Source of the DNA: Odontocerum albicorne
Taxonomy: Eukaryota > Arthropoda > Insecta > Trichoptera > Odontoceridae
Reading direction: 5' to 3'
NCBI GenBank assembly: GCA_949825065.1
Contig: OX463842.1
Location: 7,653,723-7,717,722, forward strand
Length of the DNA: 64,000 nucleotides
Part shown: piece after piece, positions 23,001 to 33,013 of the stretch
Position numbering within the stretch: position 1 is the stretch's first letter
Layout: the number at the start of each line of letters is the position of its first letter
Made by a program: the position numbers and the translations under genes
The notes under the pieces: model-generated
Seen by the model: only the letters and a program-made list of their open reading frames with translations
Databases searched by the model: none
What the model was told of the DNA's origin: nothing

Positions 23001-23340
23001 ATGGATTATATTCATACTATGACATACACTCAACTTAAAATACGCTGCAATAGAGAAAAAAACTACAATCTAATAAAAAAATATGAAAAAAAGCGAGACA
23101 ACTCCCAATTCGCGGAACAAAGATCGCGAAGGTTGGCATGGATAAGCCATATTAGCAGATATCCGTTTACACGGTTATCAAAGATCATTATGCAAATCCA
23201 ACAACACGGCTGATTGCCACTTGGTAGACCAAGAGCGAGGTTTTTAAATAACATGTAGTAGGGTCTTAGAAAGCTGCGAGGAGACGAAGAGTAATCGATC
23301 GACTTTGAGAAAAATCTTCCAGGAGGCTAAAACTCGACCA
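23001..23340 (+). mobile_element. LINE L6 C-terminal fragment
   Basis: The plus frame contains EQRSRRLAWISHISRYPF and, after a stop, LPLGRPRARFLNNM, then a decayed segment ending in an EEAKTRP-like stretch. The order (W-GH-RM .. KP-GRPR-RW) is the usual C-terminal tail of non-LTR ORF2 proteins. No other copy is seen in the window. Confidence 0.6.
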
Positions 23341-23615
23341 CATGTTTTATTGACATCTTAAAGAAATAGTTAGGTTCCGTTTTGAAAGATTTTATTATAG
23401 TTTTGAGAAATAATTTTAAAATATACACATAATCCAAAAGTTACCAAAATATATAATCACAGCCACTGCCTTCCTATCTTTACACTTAATAATTCTTTTT
23501 AATTTAGAGCTATTTTTTTTTAAATGCAATCGAGTTTACTAGATTTTACAACTGTTATTTAAGGTTTTGTACTCTTAAAAAAATCTTTTATAAATAAAAA
23601 GACCTCGTGGAGAAC
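23341..23615. other. Non-coding, nothing recognised
   Basis: A+T-rich spacer. Confidence 0.5.
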
Positions 23616-23619
23616 ATAT

Positions 23620-23965
23620 CCTCTACATATACCATCACGCCATTTCCCTGTCAGAGTAGGCAGGGAAGACTGAGTGCCATAATTTTCTATCTCGATACAC
23701 ACCCATCTTTAACCTCTTCTATATCCATACAACTTCTATGATTTCTCTAACTTTCTACGTGTTTTTTTTTTTTTTCAGAATATCATTTACTTGGTTCAAC
23801 ACACGCCTTCCATTCACATTTGACTGTATACCTACTTGTTTAATCATTTTTTATTAATTCGTTTCACAGGCCCAAACCATATAAGCGTACTCTTCTTCAT
23901 CTTGTTTAAAATATCAGCTTAAATTTCAAATTCATCCCGTTATATCACTACCCTCTAACATCCTA
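23620..23965 (-). mobile_element. LINE L1 (RTE-like) 3' end
   Basis: L1 motifs: accatcacgccatttccctg, gtcagagtaggcagg, acttctatgatttctctaac, tttcagaatatcatttactt, cgccttccattcacattt, ccaaaccatataagcg. Coding strand minus, broken. Confidence 0.85.
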
Positions 23966-24380
23966 AAAATATCACTAAAGACGCCAATAAGTAATGAAAA
24001 ACACTGTTAACTTTACTTTTAAACATTTTGAATTGAGAAAATTGAATTAAAAATATTTAAATTTCGTTCATTCACAAAAGTAAATTAAAAACGTCTGAAT
24101 AAAAGATTCGGTTCTGTTCATTGTTTTTTTAAATCAAGCTTTTAAAGTTAGATTCCGTTTTAAATTCGAAAGATCATTTTTACTGTTACCCCTTACCTAG
24201 GCTTTTTTTACCGTTCGATATTTATTTTTTCTCGTTATTTACATTTATTAGTGTGTCTATAAATTCATTCTTATAAATTTAGGTAATGAAAAAATGCGAT
24301 GTTGAAAATTTCAATTAAAAAAATAAAGAAAAGAGTGACAGGAGCCGATTAGAAAAAACAATAATTGAAAAAATATATAT
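23966..24380. other. Non-coding, nothing recognised
   Basis: A+T-rich spacer. Confidence 0.5.
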
Positions 24381-24800
24381 ATGGGGTGGCAATTAATTAT
24401 CATACGGGATGAAGTGATTAGGGATGAATGTGAACTAAAGCATTCTTTATTTTTTTAAATCCCATTGATTATCAATTTGTTTTTTAATTCTTTGAATTAT
24501 TTTACTCCGAACAATTATTGTAATTTTGAAAATAAATAATTTATTTTGAATGATTTTTTTGGGCGTGTTAAACGAAATAGTTGAAAAGACTAAAAAACAG
24601 AAATGAAAGCGGGAAGCGTATGAGAAGAAGACCAAGAAAAGTATGGTTGAATTAAGTGAATAATATTTTAAAAGAAGGAAATGTAAAAAATCAGAGAAAT
24701 CAGAGGAATTGTAGAAGAGGCAAAGAATGTGTTTCATGAAAGAAAATTCTGGCGCTCTTTCCTCTTTGCCCATCCCGACAAAGAAATCCTAGAATTGTGC
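24381..24800 (+). mobile_element. LINE L1 (RTE-like) 3' end with an internal foreign stretch
   Basis: The plus frame starts IRDEVIRDECELK, typical of the L1 C-terminus. An A+T-rich stretch at about 24442-24570 replaces the expected sequence. L1 resumes with gggcgtgttaaacg, aaagtatggttgaattaagt, gtaaaaaatcagagaaatc, and a final frame ERKFWRSFLFAHPDKE that matches the conserved terminal WRSxxSAxPD. Dead copy. Confidence 0.8.
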
Positions 24801-25560
24801 GTGTGTGTGTATGTAAAAAAAGGCAATTTAATGGCATTCAAACCAATTAATGCTTGTTTTACAAATTTATTTATTCAATTATTAAACAGAATATGTTTAA
24901 AATTTATAAATAATATACTCTAATTTTAAAACCATTTTTCGATTTAAACCTTATTTTATAATTCACATTAGTTATTATTCCTTCAAAATTATTTATTAAA
25001 GCAAATGTCAGGGGACACTTACAAAAAGTTTAAAGCAAAACAATTGAAATCTCCTTCATAAAAAAATCACAGCCATACATAAACGACGAACGTGATTAAT
25101 TAACAAAATTATCAAGGATTTGCTTTGGTATTATCCCGTTACAAAGCGCATTCAAGAGGCTGGCAATATCGCAATTTCCTCTACTGATTATGATACCATG
25201 CACACTTCCATCTACCTTTATATTATAATGGTAGTCTTAATGCTCCTGGCAGTCGCTTCCTGCCCCCAGATCCTAGTTAGTTAAATTTTAATTGACTCCA
25301 TTGTCAGAAGGGGACGAGAGGCAGGGCCTTTGGCAGGACAGAGACGCCGCTTAAAACTTTTCCAAGGTTTTGATTTTATGTCGGTCGTTGTGAAAGGATT
25401 GACTAGTAGAATGATATTAACTGTTTGCAGACACACTTAATGTATTTAATTTTCAACATTTGTTTTCTAACTTAATTTAGTATCGTTACTATTATTTCTT
25501 CTTGCATTTTATTTTTTTAAATTTCCAATTGATACAAATTTAAACCAATTACATATATAA
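24801..25560. other. Non-coding, nothing recognised
   Basis: A GC-richer patch at 25240-25360 (cctggcagtcgcttcctgcc) has no partner in the window. Confidence 0.5.
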
Positions 25561-25564
25561 TATT

Positions 25565-25870
25565 AATTAAAGGCCACTTTGTATGGCACCGTTTATAGAG
25601 CAAACTCAACACAAGCGTTATTTTACTTGAACAACTTTTATTGACAGATCAAAAATATTATAAAATAAGTATTTATGTAAGTTGAACGTAAGAATTGACA
25701 AGTAGTGGCTACGGCCATTTCATAGGGTTTCATAGGTTATTCGCATCTGCATATGTTCAGGAAAACAAGTTAAGTAAGAAAGGGGAGTACCAAGGGAAGA
25801 TGAACAATAAATAAATAAGCCTTTGTAGATCTTCCAATATATGATAGTTACACATTCAGCTTTATTTATA
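25565..25870 (+). repeat. L9 tail-like sequence plus dispersed repeat C, copy 2
   Basis: The first part (ggcaccgtttatagagcaaa) resembles the L9 tail at 962. The second part, from ttgacagatcaaaaatatta to gatagttacacattcagct, matches 1055-1275. The two parts lie in the same order at both loci, so they probably belong to one element. Confidence 0.6.
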
Positions 25871-26225
25871 GCAATACAATCAAATAAAAAATTCTAAATA
25901 TCATAAAACATGACAGCAGGGACTATATAACTCATGCTTTCCTGTAAAGTGGCTCAGTTTTACCTACAAGTTTATTAAGGAGTTCGATCCTTAATATATC
26001 CACCGAGATATGGAATTTATCAATATCAAAAAATTCATTCAACAAGTTCATTCCATGTTCATGCGGTAATGCTTTTAACAGATTTGTTCATGAATACGTT
26101 TCCGAAAACAATCTTAATTCAATATGGCGGAAATAATTCATGCAGTACATTAAACAAAAAATTGTCAATTAACAAAGGGCTTACTGTTTTTTCTGTTAGG
26201 AATTTATTTATATCGTTATCTTTAT
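25871..26225. other. Non-coding, nothing recognised
   Basis: A+T-rich spacer just upstream of the L5 LINE. Confidence 0.5.
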
Positions 26226-26227
26226 CG

Positions 26228-26795
26228 ATGGAGGATGTGCAGCAGATGTAACACATAGAATTAGTGTGGGATGGTTAAAGTTTAGATCAATGACGAGAGT
26301 TCTATGTGATCCGAAAATGCCAGTAAAGTTAAAAGGAAAAGTATACCAAACGATTGTCAGACCCGCACTCCTCTATGGCTCCGAATGCTGGACGATGTAT
26401 AATTCTTACTCTAGGCAATTAGAAACTGCTGAAATGCGCATGCTAAGATGGTCAGCTAGTGTCCCTAAGAGACAAAATAAAAAACTCACGCATTCGTGGA
26501 AGCCTAGATGTTACAGACATCAACAGCAAGATGGAGGAGAGGCGATTGAAATGGTATGGGCACGTTGGACGCAGAGCACCCGATTACATTCTAAACCAGG
26601 CAATCCCATGGATCTTCCTCGAATAACAACCAGAAGAAGACCAAATAATTCATGGGTGGTGCAAAAAGATAACCTGATTCAGAGGCACGGCCTGGGGGAC
26701 ATAGTCCGGGATATAAGAGCATACAACCTGAGGACGAGGAGAGCTGACTCCAACAGTCTTCGCAGACAATGAGTTGGGATGGAGCCAGGGAGAAG
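26228..26795 (+). pseudogene. LINE L5 (BovB/RTE-like) ORF2 C-terminus
   Basis: A frame from 26228 reads through to the stop at about 26771. It starts with DGGCAADVTHRISVGWLKF and continues VLCDPKMPVKLKGKVYQTIV, then RPALLYGSECWTM. That segment is highly characteristic of the region downstream of the reverse transcriptase in RTE/BovB-type LINEs. ETAEMRMLRW follows, and the end reads RTRRADSNSLRRQ. The palm domain with FADD and the endonuclease are absent (5' truncation). The middle part is degraded. The Helitron begins 17 bp after the apparent end. Two shorter copies with target duplications lie at 3294 and 33014. Confidence 0.88.
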
Positions 26796-26823
26796 TTATC
26801 TTTATAAACAACTAGCTGTACCC

Positions 26824-26843
26824 AGCCACGCGTTGCTGTGGCT
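26824..26843 (-). other. Helitron 3' terminal hairpin
   Basis: A six-bp stem agccac / gtggct with an 8-nt loop, 8 nt before the terminal CTAG. Such a hairpin is the expected rolling-circle terminator of Helitrons. Confidence 0.8.
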
Positions 26844-26912
26844 CAGTCTGGTTAAATGGAAAAGAAAGAAAAGAGAAAGCACACGTTTCAATTGTGTTTA
26901 ATTTCACAATGC

Positions 26913-27000
26913 GTATACAATATTTTTGATGTATTGTATACAATATTTTTGATGTCTTGTATACAATCTGGGTATACAATATTTTTGATGTATTTCAGGC
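26913..27000 (+). repeat. Short imperfect tandem repeat inside the Helitron
   Basis: tatacaatatttttgatg occurs three times (about 26919, 26938 and 26973). On the minus strand this is a KNIVY-like coding motif, the usual end of Helitron helicases, locally multiplied. Confidence 0.7.
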
Positions 27001-27149
27001 ACTCTCAGTCTATCGCGTTTATCACCGTGCTTGCAAATGATCGCGTCACTCCAAGAGGTCAATTCACGATATGATTTGAATTCAAATCAAAGATCGATTT
27101 CACTGAAAAAGAAGAAAAATAGTTATAACAAAAACATATAAAATTGCGA

Positions 27150-27325
27150 AACATTAAAAAACGAACTCAATAATATTGTTAAGTTCGGATACATCTTTGT
27201 TCTTGCCGCCAACAATAGCTCACTTAACTAATCGTGATTCTTATAATTGATTTGAATATAGGGAAATACTTTTTCAAACAATTCCTCTTTTAACGTCACT
27301 AAATTGCAGAAGTTCTATTACCGTC
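27150..27325 (-). pseudogene. Helitron helicase, displaced C-terminal piece
   Basis: The minus strand reads NFCNLVTLKEELFEKVFPYI, then QINYKNHD and stop. This repeats and extends the point where the main helicase frame decays (NFCNLVKSKEELLF near 27830). The helicase is therefore split with a partial overlap of about 40 bp, suggesting duplication followed by deletion. Further C-terminal motifs are too decayed to read. Confidence 0.65.
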
Positions 27326-27730
27326 ATTTACAACTGCATCTCGCAAATCAACGTATACTTCAGAGCGAAGCTTGGTCTTATTCAAACGGATGAATATCAA
27401 ATTTTATCAACTTTAATATAGGCCTCGATTGTAATAAATAGCAAGTTATTTAGGTAAATACATCACATAAAACTAATAATAAATCTTGTTACAAATTAGC
27501 AAAAATGGGCAGTTCGTTAAAAATCTAATGTGACATTTGTTAAAAGTTAGTTGCATGAAACTTTTAATAATTCAAACATACACAGATATATACCATTAAT
27601 TCAAATGAAAATCAATAATAACAAAAACCGGTTTAAAAAACCCGAATTGAAAGATATTTAATATTCGGAATTAAAATAAATTGAAATCTATATTGCGTGT
27701 GTTGCCGTTACATTCAACACGGGGCGCTCT
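27326..27730. other. Helitron interior, nothing coding recognised
   Basis: A+T-rich spacer between the two helicase pieces. Confidence 0.5.
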
Positions 27731-27732
27731 TA

Positions 27733-28494
27733 TTATATTATCTGTTTTATATACAACTGTTTATTAAATTTCACAATGCTTGTGGATAAACAATATTTTT
27801 TGTTAAAAAGCAATTCTTCTTTTGACTTCACTAAATTGCAGAAGTTATGAGGCAATGAAATTCGTCCTGAGATCAGATCAACTGGTACCTTTCCATTCCC
27901 GATTTCCAGCAATTGATGTGAGAATATCTCAGCTGATCGGTCGTTTTGCAACTGGACACGCATATTTGTAGTTAATTTCAACGTCTTTACCTCTCGCCAC
28001 AAAATAAAGTATTTCAGGCAAGCATTTATTTCATCCGCCGGTGTCGATCGAGGAATTACAGGTAATGTTTGCCTGAAATCTCCTGCAAGCAATATAAATG
28101 CGTTCCCAAATGGTCTGATGTTTCCACGCAAATCTCGCAATGATCGATCAAGAGCTTCGAGCGACTTTTTGTGTGCCATTGTGCATTCATCCCAAACAAT
28201 AAGTTTGCATTTCTGCAATACTTTTCCCATGCCGGATGCTTTGGAAACGTTGCACGTGGGAGTTTCAATGAATCGCATGTTCAATGGCAATTTCAAAGCG
28301 GAATGACCAATTCTTCCACCTGGTAGAAGTGTCGCAGCTATTCCTGACGACGCAAGAGCTAAGGCTATGCCATTTTGGGATCGAATTGCTGCCAGAATCA
28401 ATCTAATTAGGAACGTTTTACCAGTTCCTCCTGGCGCATCTAAGAAGAAGATTTCTCCAACCCCTTTATTGACAGTCATTAGAAAGTCAGTATA
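27733..28494 (-). pseudogene. PIF1-like helicase domain of a Helitron
   Basis: The 248-codon frame from the Met at 28479 continues a few codons further upstream in frame (TDFL). Near residues 14-24, FFLDAPGGTGKTF is the Walker A (motif I). ALALASSGIAATLL is motif Ia. LIVWDECTMAHKKSLEAL is Walker B (motif II). LAGDFRQTLPVIPRS is motif III. LTTNMRVQ and SGRISLPHNFCNLV follow. All residues needed for ATP binding are present, but the C-terminal motifs V and VI are missing and the end (after about residue 215) is unrelated sequence. A full Helitron protein has an N-terminal Rep domain, absent here. The helicase would unwind DNA during rolling-circle transposition. As it stands, it is a truncated remnant. 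Confidence 0.92.
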
Positions 28495-28614
28495 ATAAAA
28501 ATTAGTAATTAAAACGTCAGTTAAGAGAAAACAATTTTTCGATTTATAAAAAAAATCAACAGCTTACCATTTTACAGTTGACAAATTTGCCCCAATACGA
28601 TGTGCTGGGCTGAA

Positions 28615-28830
28615 AAAGCTAGTGTGTGGGCTGCAAAACATCTGGTGTCCCCGTGGCTGGGTTCGCCCTATATTGGTGGGGTGTATCTTGGCCGAAGGGA
28701 TGCTATTAAATGAGCCCAGACCTTTTGATAGCTTCTGTATATAATGTATTATCTGCAATTTATGTGTTTTAAAAGTGTTATTTAAATATAATCTGGACAT
28801 ACTATGCTGCTATCAATAAACCTATTATTT
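28615..28830 (+). mobile_element. Repeat R-A copy in the first duplicate
   Basis: Carries the full 3' half of R-A: gtgtgggctgcaaaacatct, ccgtggctgggttcgcccta, gcccagaccttttgatagct, ctgcaatttatgtgttttaa and the end gctatcaataaacctattat followed by ttattta. Confidence 0.8.
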
Positions 28831-29083
28831 ATTTATGTAACAACGTTCAGTAAGAAAAAAGAAAGTTAAAACATATAAAATTGTGAAACATTAAAAAAGG
28901 AACTGAGCAGCGTAAAAGTTTGTTTTAATTTTCATTCATACAATACATTAGAAAGTCAGTATAATAAAAATTAGTAATTAAAACGTCAGTTTAGAGAAAA
29001 CAATTTTTCGATTTATAAAAAAAATCAACAGCTTACCATTTTACAGTTGACAAATTTGCCCCAATACGATGTGCTGGGCTGAA

Positions 29084-29300
29084 AAAGCTAGTGTGTGGGC
29101 TGCAAAACATCTGGTGTCCCCGTGGCTGGGTTCGCCCTATATTGGTGGGGTGTATCTTGGCTGAAGGGATGCTATTAGATGAGCCCAGATCTTTTGATAG
29201 CTTCTGTATATAATGTATTATCTGCAATTTATGTGTTTTAAAAGTGTTATTTAAATATAATCTGGACATACTATGCTGCTATCAATAAACCTATAATTTA
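29084..29300 (+). mobile_element. Repeat R-A copy in the second duplicate
   Basis: Same structure as 28615-28830 with a few substitutions, created by the 469-bp duplication rather than by a separate insertion. Confidence 0.8.
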
Positions 29301-29447
29301 TTTATGTAACAACGTTCAGTAAGAAAAAAGAAAGTTAAAACATATAAAATTGTGAAACATTAAAAAAGGAACTGAGCAGCGTAAAAGTTTGTTTTAATTT
29401 TCATTTTTTTTTGCGATATTTCTACGGGTACTTCTTTCTAATGTACC

Positions 29448-29700
29448 ACCAAATAATTTATTTATTTAATTAATGACATAAAAGTGTCTTTATATACAAA
29501 TGAACATGTGACAGGTTATACAAGTACTTAAAATTATTGACAAATAATACAACTTTATCTTAAATTAACATGAGGATACAAAAAGCAAGCAGTAGTAATA
29601 ATAAATTAAACTCATTGTTTTAAAATTATTTAATAATTATACCTGTATTTAAGTTCAATATATATTATGTAATGTTTTCAGTTTGAGTATAATATCTTTT
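29448..29700 (-). mobile_element. Repeat R-E, copy 1
   Basis: From ttatttatttaattaatgac, then ataaaagtgtctttatatac, gaacatgtgacaggttatac, aagtacttaaaattattgac and onward. The same order occurs at 41554-41682 and 45208-45440. The attt-rich start would be a 3' tail if the element is read on the minus strand, so this is probably a truncated LINE or SINE end. It lies inside the Helitron. Confidence 0.7.
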
Positions 29701-30060
29701 CCTTTTTACGTCGTAAAAGTACATCTCACTCACGTAAATTTTATCGATTCTAATAAATAGCAAGTTATTTAAAAACATACAATACTCACCTGTTACAAAT
29801 CTCCATTACTACATACGATTTGATAGATTTTGAAATATAAACAGAGATACAATCAAATTCTGCCAAATAATATTTAGTGACGTTTTAATTAAATGTTCGT
29901 AATTAGTTTTTTTTTTAAATGAACGATTTTACTTCATATTTTTTAATTTAAATATAATATCAATAACTTACCACATTTATTGAAGTCAATTATCTATTAT
30001 CTTATCTATATAACTAAAATTTTATACATATTGAACGTAAATCGACTTGTGATCGTCAAT
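29701..30060. other. Helitron 5' part, nothing recognised
   Basis: A+T-rich sequence without motif. It is expected to hold regulatory sequence in an autonomous element but shows none that I can support. Confidence 0.4.
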
Positions 30061-30070
30061 ACAAAATGGC

Positions 30071-30112
30071 GATCTCAGTGAGCATTGCGTAATTTAATTG
30101 CTCAGTGAGATC
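30071..30112. other. Near-perfect inverted repeat
   Basis: gatctcagtgagc (30071-30083) and gctcagtgagatc (30100-30112) can pair over 13 bp with one mismatch, with a 16-nt loop. It lies about 450 bp inside the Helitron 5' end. Function unknown. Confidence 0.7.
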
Positions 30113-30561
30113 ACCGAGTGTCGGTAAAACAGATCGCAATTGTTTCGTGTCTCGACTTATAAAGGTACGTAATACATAAAAAAATTCTATTATTAATAAA
30201 ATTAATGATTCAATTTTTATTAAACATAAAATTATAAAATAATTTATTTATAATTTATTTATAATAATTAATTTTACATTAAATCATCGTAAATTCCGAA
30301 ACGCCGAAAATGAAATTTGACAGATGAAATTTGACAGATTAATTCCATTAATTCCATGTCAAACCACAGGTTCGCGAAAATATTCATTTCTGAATTAAAA
30401 ATTTTATTATATACACTGATATATATATATATAAATAAAAATCAAAAAACATTTCCGTTGACGAATATTAACTTTACTCAAAATTTCAAAGCGATCGGTA
30501 GAGAACTTTCGGAGATTAGCTACCAATAATTAACGAACATTTACATTTTTATTTATATAGA

Positions 30562-30725
30562 TTGTGAAGATTTTTTCCTTCAAACGAAATTTCGTCCGAT
30601 GAAGGATCGATACAGAGGAACAACCTTTGTACTTATGAGGCCACAACCAATTAATTTTGTACCTGATGGTTTGTCCACTGTCCCTGTGAGCTGCTTGAAA
30701 GAAGACTTACATGAGTCATTGCACT
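30562..30725. other. Flank of the Helitron
   Basis: No recognisable element. Confidence 0.4.
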
Positions 30726-30729
30726 GCTA

Positions 30730-30870
30730 TAATGTTTTATTACGCTTTTATTATATACGATAAAACCTAAAGGTTTTACAAGCATGTGGCGATCTCTTCT
30801 AACCAGACAGAAAAATATTAAAGAGACCTTTAGTGAAAAGCAAACTGAATCATTTAAAAAATGGATACTA
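30730..30870 (-). mobile_element. SINE/L8 3' end
   Basis: The minus strand reads cttttcactaaaggtctctt, ctgtctggttagaagagatc, gccacatgctt and ends ataataaaagcgtaat. This matches the middle and 3' end of the SINE family. Confidence 0.65.
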
Positions 30871-31335
30871 ACTAAACTACGGTAGTCGGATGTTGCCTTC
30901 TTCTGGTTGACATGATTCAATCACATTCGCATAAATGGGTCTTCCAGCTGCTATGCTTGCTGGAAGGGCCGTAACTCTTTGGAACGGGACTCTTCAGGTA
31001 TTGACATATTTCATATCACATTACTTAAAGCAAAATAAAAATTTCTTCAATGATTGGGGGTGTTAGAAAGCACTCATCAACGTATTTAAGTGAATATATG
31101 TGTGATATGTTTATGTGTGTATATGTATGTACGTGTGTATATATGTATGCATATATATAATTTATTTAAATATGCTAACAATTTTTGTATTTTTCAATGA
31201 AATTGGGCTAAACCTGTATTGAAAAAATAAACAAATATCTGCCATTTTCGACATAATTGGAATGGAATGTAAAGAATTGTTTTGCTATTTGCATATTTAT
31301 AACTGAACTAAGGTAAAATATATCATATTTAAATT
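30871..31335. other. Non-coding, nothing recognised
   Basis: Contains a short tatgtgtgtat-rich stretch at 31090-31160. Confidence 0.5.
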
Positions 31336-31339
31336 ACTA

Positions 31340-31440
31340 CCGCTGTGGCGTAGTTGGCAAGAGACTGGACTTACAAACGAGGGTTTTTGGTTTGGTTTCC
31401 GATGGTACCCAAAAAAAGGCTACTTATCTGGTAAGAATTC
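31340..31440 (+). mobile_element. SINE head fragment
   Basis: A box in cgctgtggcgtagttggcaa, B-box region degraded (ggtttggtttccgatgg), followed by gtacccaaaaaaagg. The same variant head (ctgtggc, cgatggtacc) is seen at 43880-43955 (minus), suggesting a SINE subfamily. Confidence 0.65.
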
Positions 31441-32015
31441 ATCTGTTAAGAATACTTACACTTGCTAGATGTGTGTGACTGAGGACAAACGGCGAGTTAT
31501 CTGCCTACTCCAGTGGCTCCAAATCAGAAGGCTCAAGTCAAAGGTCCGAAGACAATGTGACCTTTCAGCCACGCTATTCAATACATCCGTATCATCGATT
31601 TAGATTTGTTAAAGGGCTGCTATTCGAAATAATTAATGTAAAATGTTATTAAATTTTCGGAAATTGGTGAAATTAACCTTAGCGTGGGCCCTGGTAAATT
31701 CTCAACCTGTTTGACGTCATAATTTTACACCTATCTTCCATTCTACCCCTTGAAAGGAAGAGGATTCTCTCTCCTAATGAGGCCTTGTTTGAACAGGGAT
31801 TCTATTGACACTCTCGGTATATTCTTATTCTTAGCTTCAACAGCTTTGAGTACGCTTTCAATTAAGACGTTTCGTTATGAAAAAAGCTGGTCCATTAAAA
31901 TATCAGTCAATATAACCAACGTACGAGTTTTGCATTTTTTGGGAGATAAATAAGACATAAATAATTCAAATACAATCATCTTAATCGGGATGTTCTTCCT
32001 ATTGATGTCAAAGAA
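31441..32015. other. Non-coding, nothing recognised
   Basis: The 67-codon frame at 31750-31953 has no clear motif. It may belong to the LINE remnant that follows. Confidence 0.4.
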
Positions 32016-32017
32016 CA

Positions 32018-32115
32018 TTGATGTTTCTCTGGCTTGGATCCCTTAACACATTTGAATCACTGGTAATGAACGTGTTGATTCCTTGGCAAAGAAAGCACGT
32101 TAGAGGGATATCTTA
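32018..32115 (+). pseudogene. LINE RNase H domain remnant
   Basis: The frame reads VSLAWIP, stop, HI, stop, ITGNERVDSLAKKAR. This matches the (W)xPxHxGIxGNExxDxLAKxA motif of RNase H domains in I/Jockey/R1-type LINEs. Two stops show it is dead. The rest of the element is not recognisable nearby. Confidence 0.65.
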
Positions 32116-32685
32116 GAGTATACGAATTTTAAAAGCATCGACAGTTTATTTAGCGTTAGAACCTTTTTGAACTTTTCACATTTTCTTTTCTTATCAAATT
32201 ACTTAGATATTTCGATTATTTTTCACGATTATACAAAAAAAACTCCATCTTGCGGTGTTGAAAAGTTTATTAAAGTCAAAATACTTCATTTCCGTAAAAA
32301 ACAGAAAAGTTTGAAAGAGAACAACTAAAATAAAGTTGAGAAAACTTTAGGGCTAATTTCCGTCACCCAACAAGCTAAAAATAAAGACATTCTTTATTTA
32401 TTTACTTAGATAATTTATTGTGAAGTAAACAAACAGCAAGTAAATTACCATACAGCAATGTCTTCCGACCAAGCAGACATCAACTAAGTAGATTCGTGCC
32501 AGTTGCTTTGTGAAAGGTTATAACTTTATTTTCAACGTGAAATAAAACTTGATCATACTTGAATTATAAAAAATCAAATGTAAAAAGAGGGAAACAAAGT
32601 ATTTTGTTATTTCCTCAAATATAAGTAAAGGTGAGGAAAGACAGTAAAAGATAAAGAAACATAGGTTATTAAGAAACACATTTCA
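32116..32685. other. Non-coding, nothing recognised
   Basis: A+T-rich spacer. Confidence 0.5.
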
Positions 32686-32689
32686 CCCT

Positions 32690-32995
32690 TGAAGAGAAAT
32701 GTAATATTTCTCGAAGCAAGCCAACGAAGGTGATGATAGTCTGACGGCATGGACAGTAAAGAATGACAAGACGGTAGAGCCTTGAACTAGGAATTTCAAA
32801 AGCCAACCTCTGCTAAAGAGTAGTGATTGTCTATGATTGAAGAGGCACTGAACATGTTTGATGAGATATTGATGGGCAACGGGACAATTTAAGATGTTAT
32901 ATAAAAGTAACAATATATAAACTTGCACTGTACCTTGAGTCAAATGCGTTACTTTCACACATCGGAAGTTCGTTTTCCTTTGGTAAGTTTCACGT
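32690..32995 (-). pseudogene. LINE L8 (Jockey/CR1-like) C-terminus
   Basis: The minus frame (part of 32683-33030) contains LLLLYNILNCPVAHQYLIKH, FNHRQSLLFSRGW and SFFTVHAVRL, then SLACFEKYYIS. The copy at 36989-37601 shares LLYNILNCPAAPSYL, SNHGLALRSSRNGL and VLYC..SETLESV in the same order. These resemble the C-terminal tail after the RT domain of Jockey/CR1 LINEs. The L8 copy continues beyond an L5 insertion at 33014. Confidence 0.7.
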
Positions 32996-33013
32996 GGTTT
33001 CCTTACCAATCGT
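32996..33013. repeat. Target-site duplication, left copy
   Basis: ggtttccttaccaatcgt pairs with ggtttctttaccaattgt at 33216-33233 (16 of 18 identical). It brackets the second truncated L5. Confidence 0.75.

Larger units (their letters stand above)
28478..29405 (+). repeat. 469-bp tandem duplication inside the Helitron
   Basis: 28478-28936 and 28947-29405 are almost identical (cattagaaagtcagtataat to gtttgttttaattttcatt), offset by 469 bp with about 10 bp between. The paired 78-codon minus frames (28564-28800 and 29033-29269) are shadows. Each unit contains one R-A copy. The few differences (for example ggccgaaggg vs ggctgaaggg) indicate a fairly recent event. Confidence 0.95.
26812..30561 (-). 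mobile_element. Helitron, about 3.75 kb, both ends recognisable
   Basis: On the minus strand the element starts TCTATATAAATAAAAATG at 30561, with an A before it. It ends with the hairpin AGCCAC-8 nt-GTGGCT (26824-26843), then CTAG (26812-26815) followed by T. This is the canonical A|TC...CTRR|T structure without target duplication. Inside are a PIF1-like helicase fragment, a second partial copy of its C-terminal part, and a 469-bp duplication with repeat R-A. No Rep/HUH nuclease motif was found, so it is not autonomous. Confidence 0.85.

Noticed and set aside
27733..28479. Host PIF1 helicase gene
   Set aside because: The sequence is of the Helitron type, lies between Helitron ends, and lacks the C-terminal helicase motifs.
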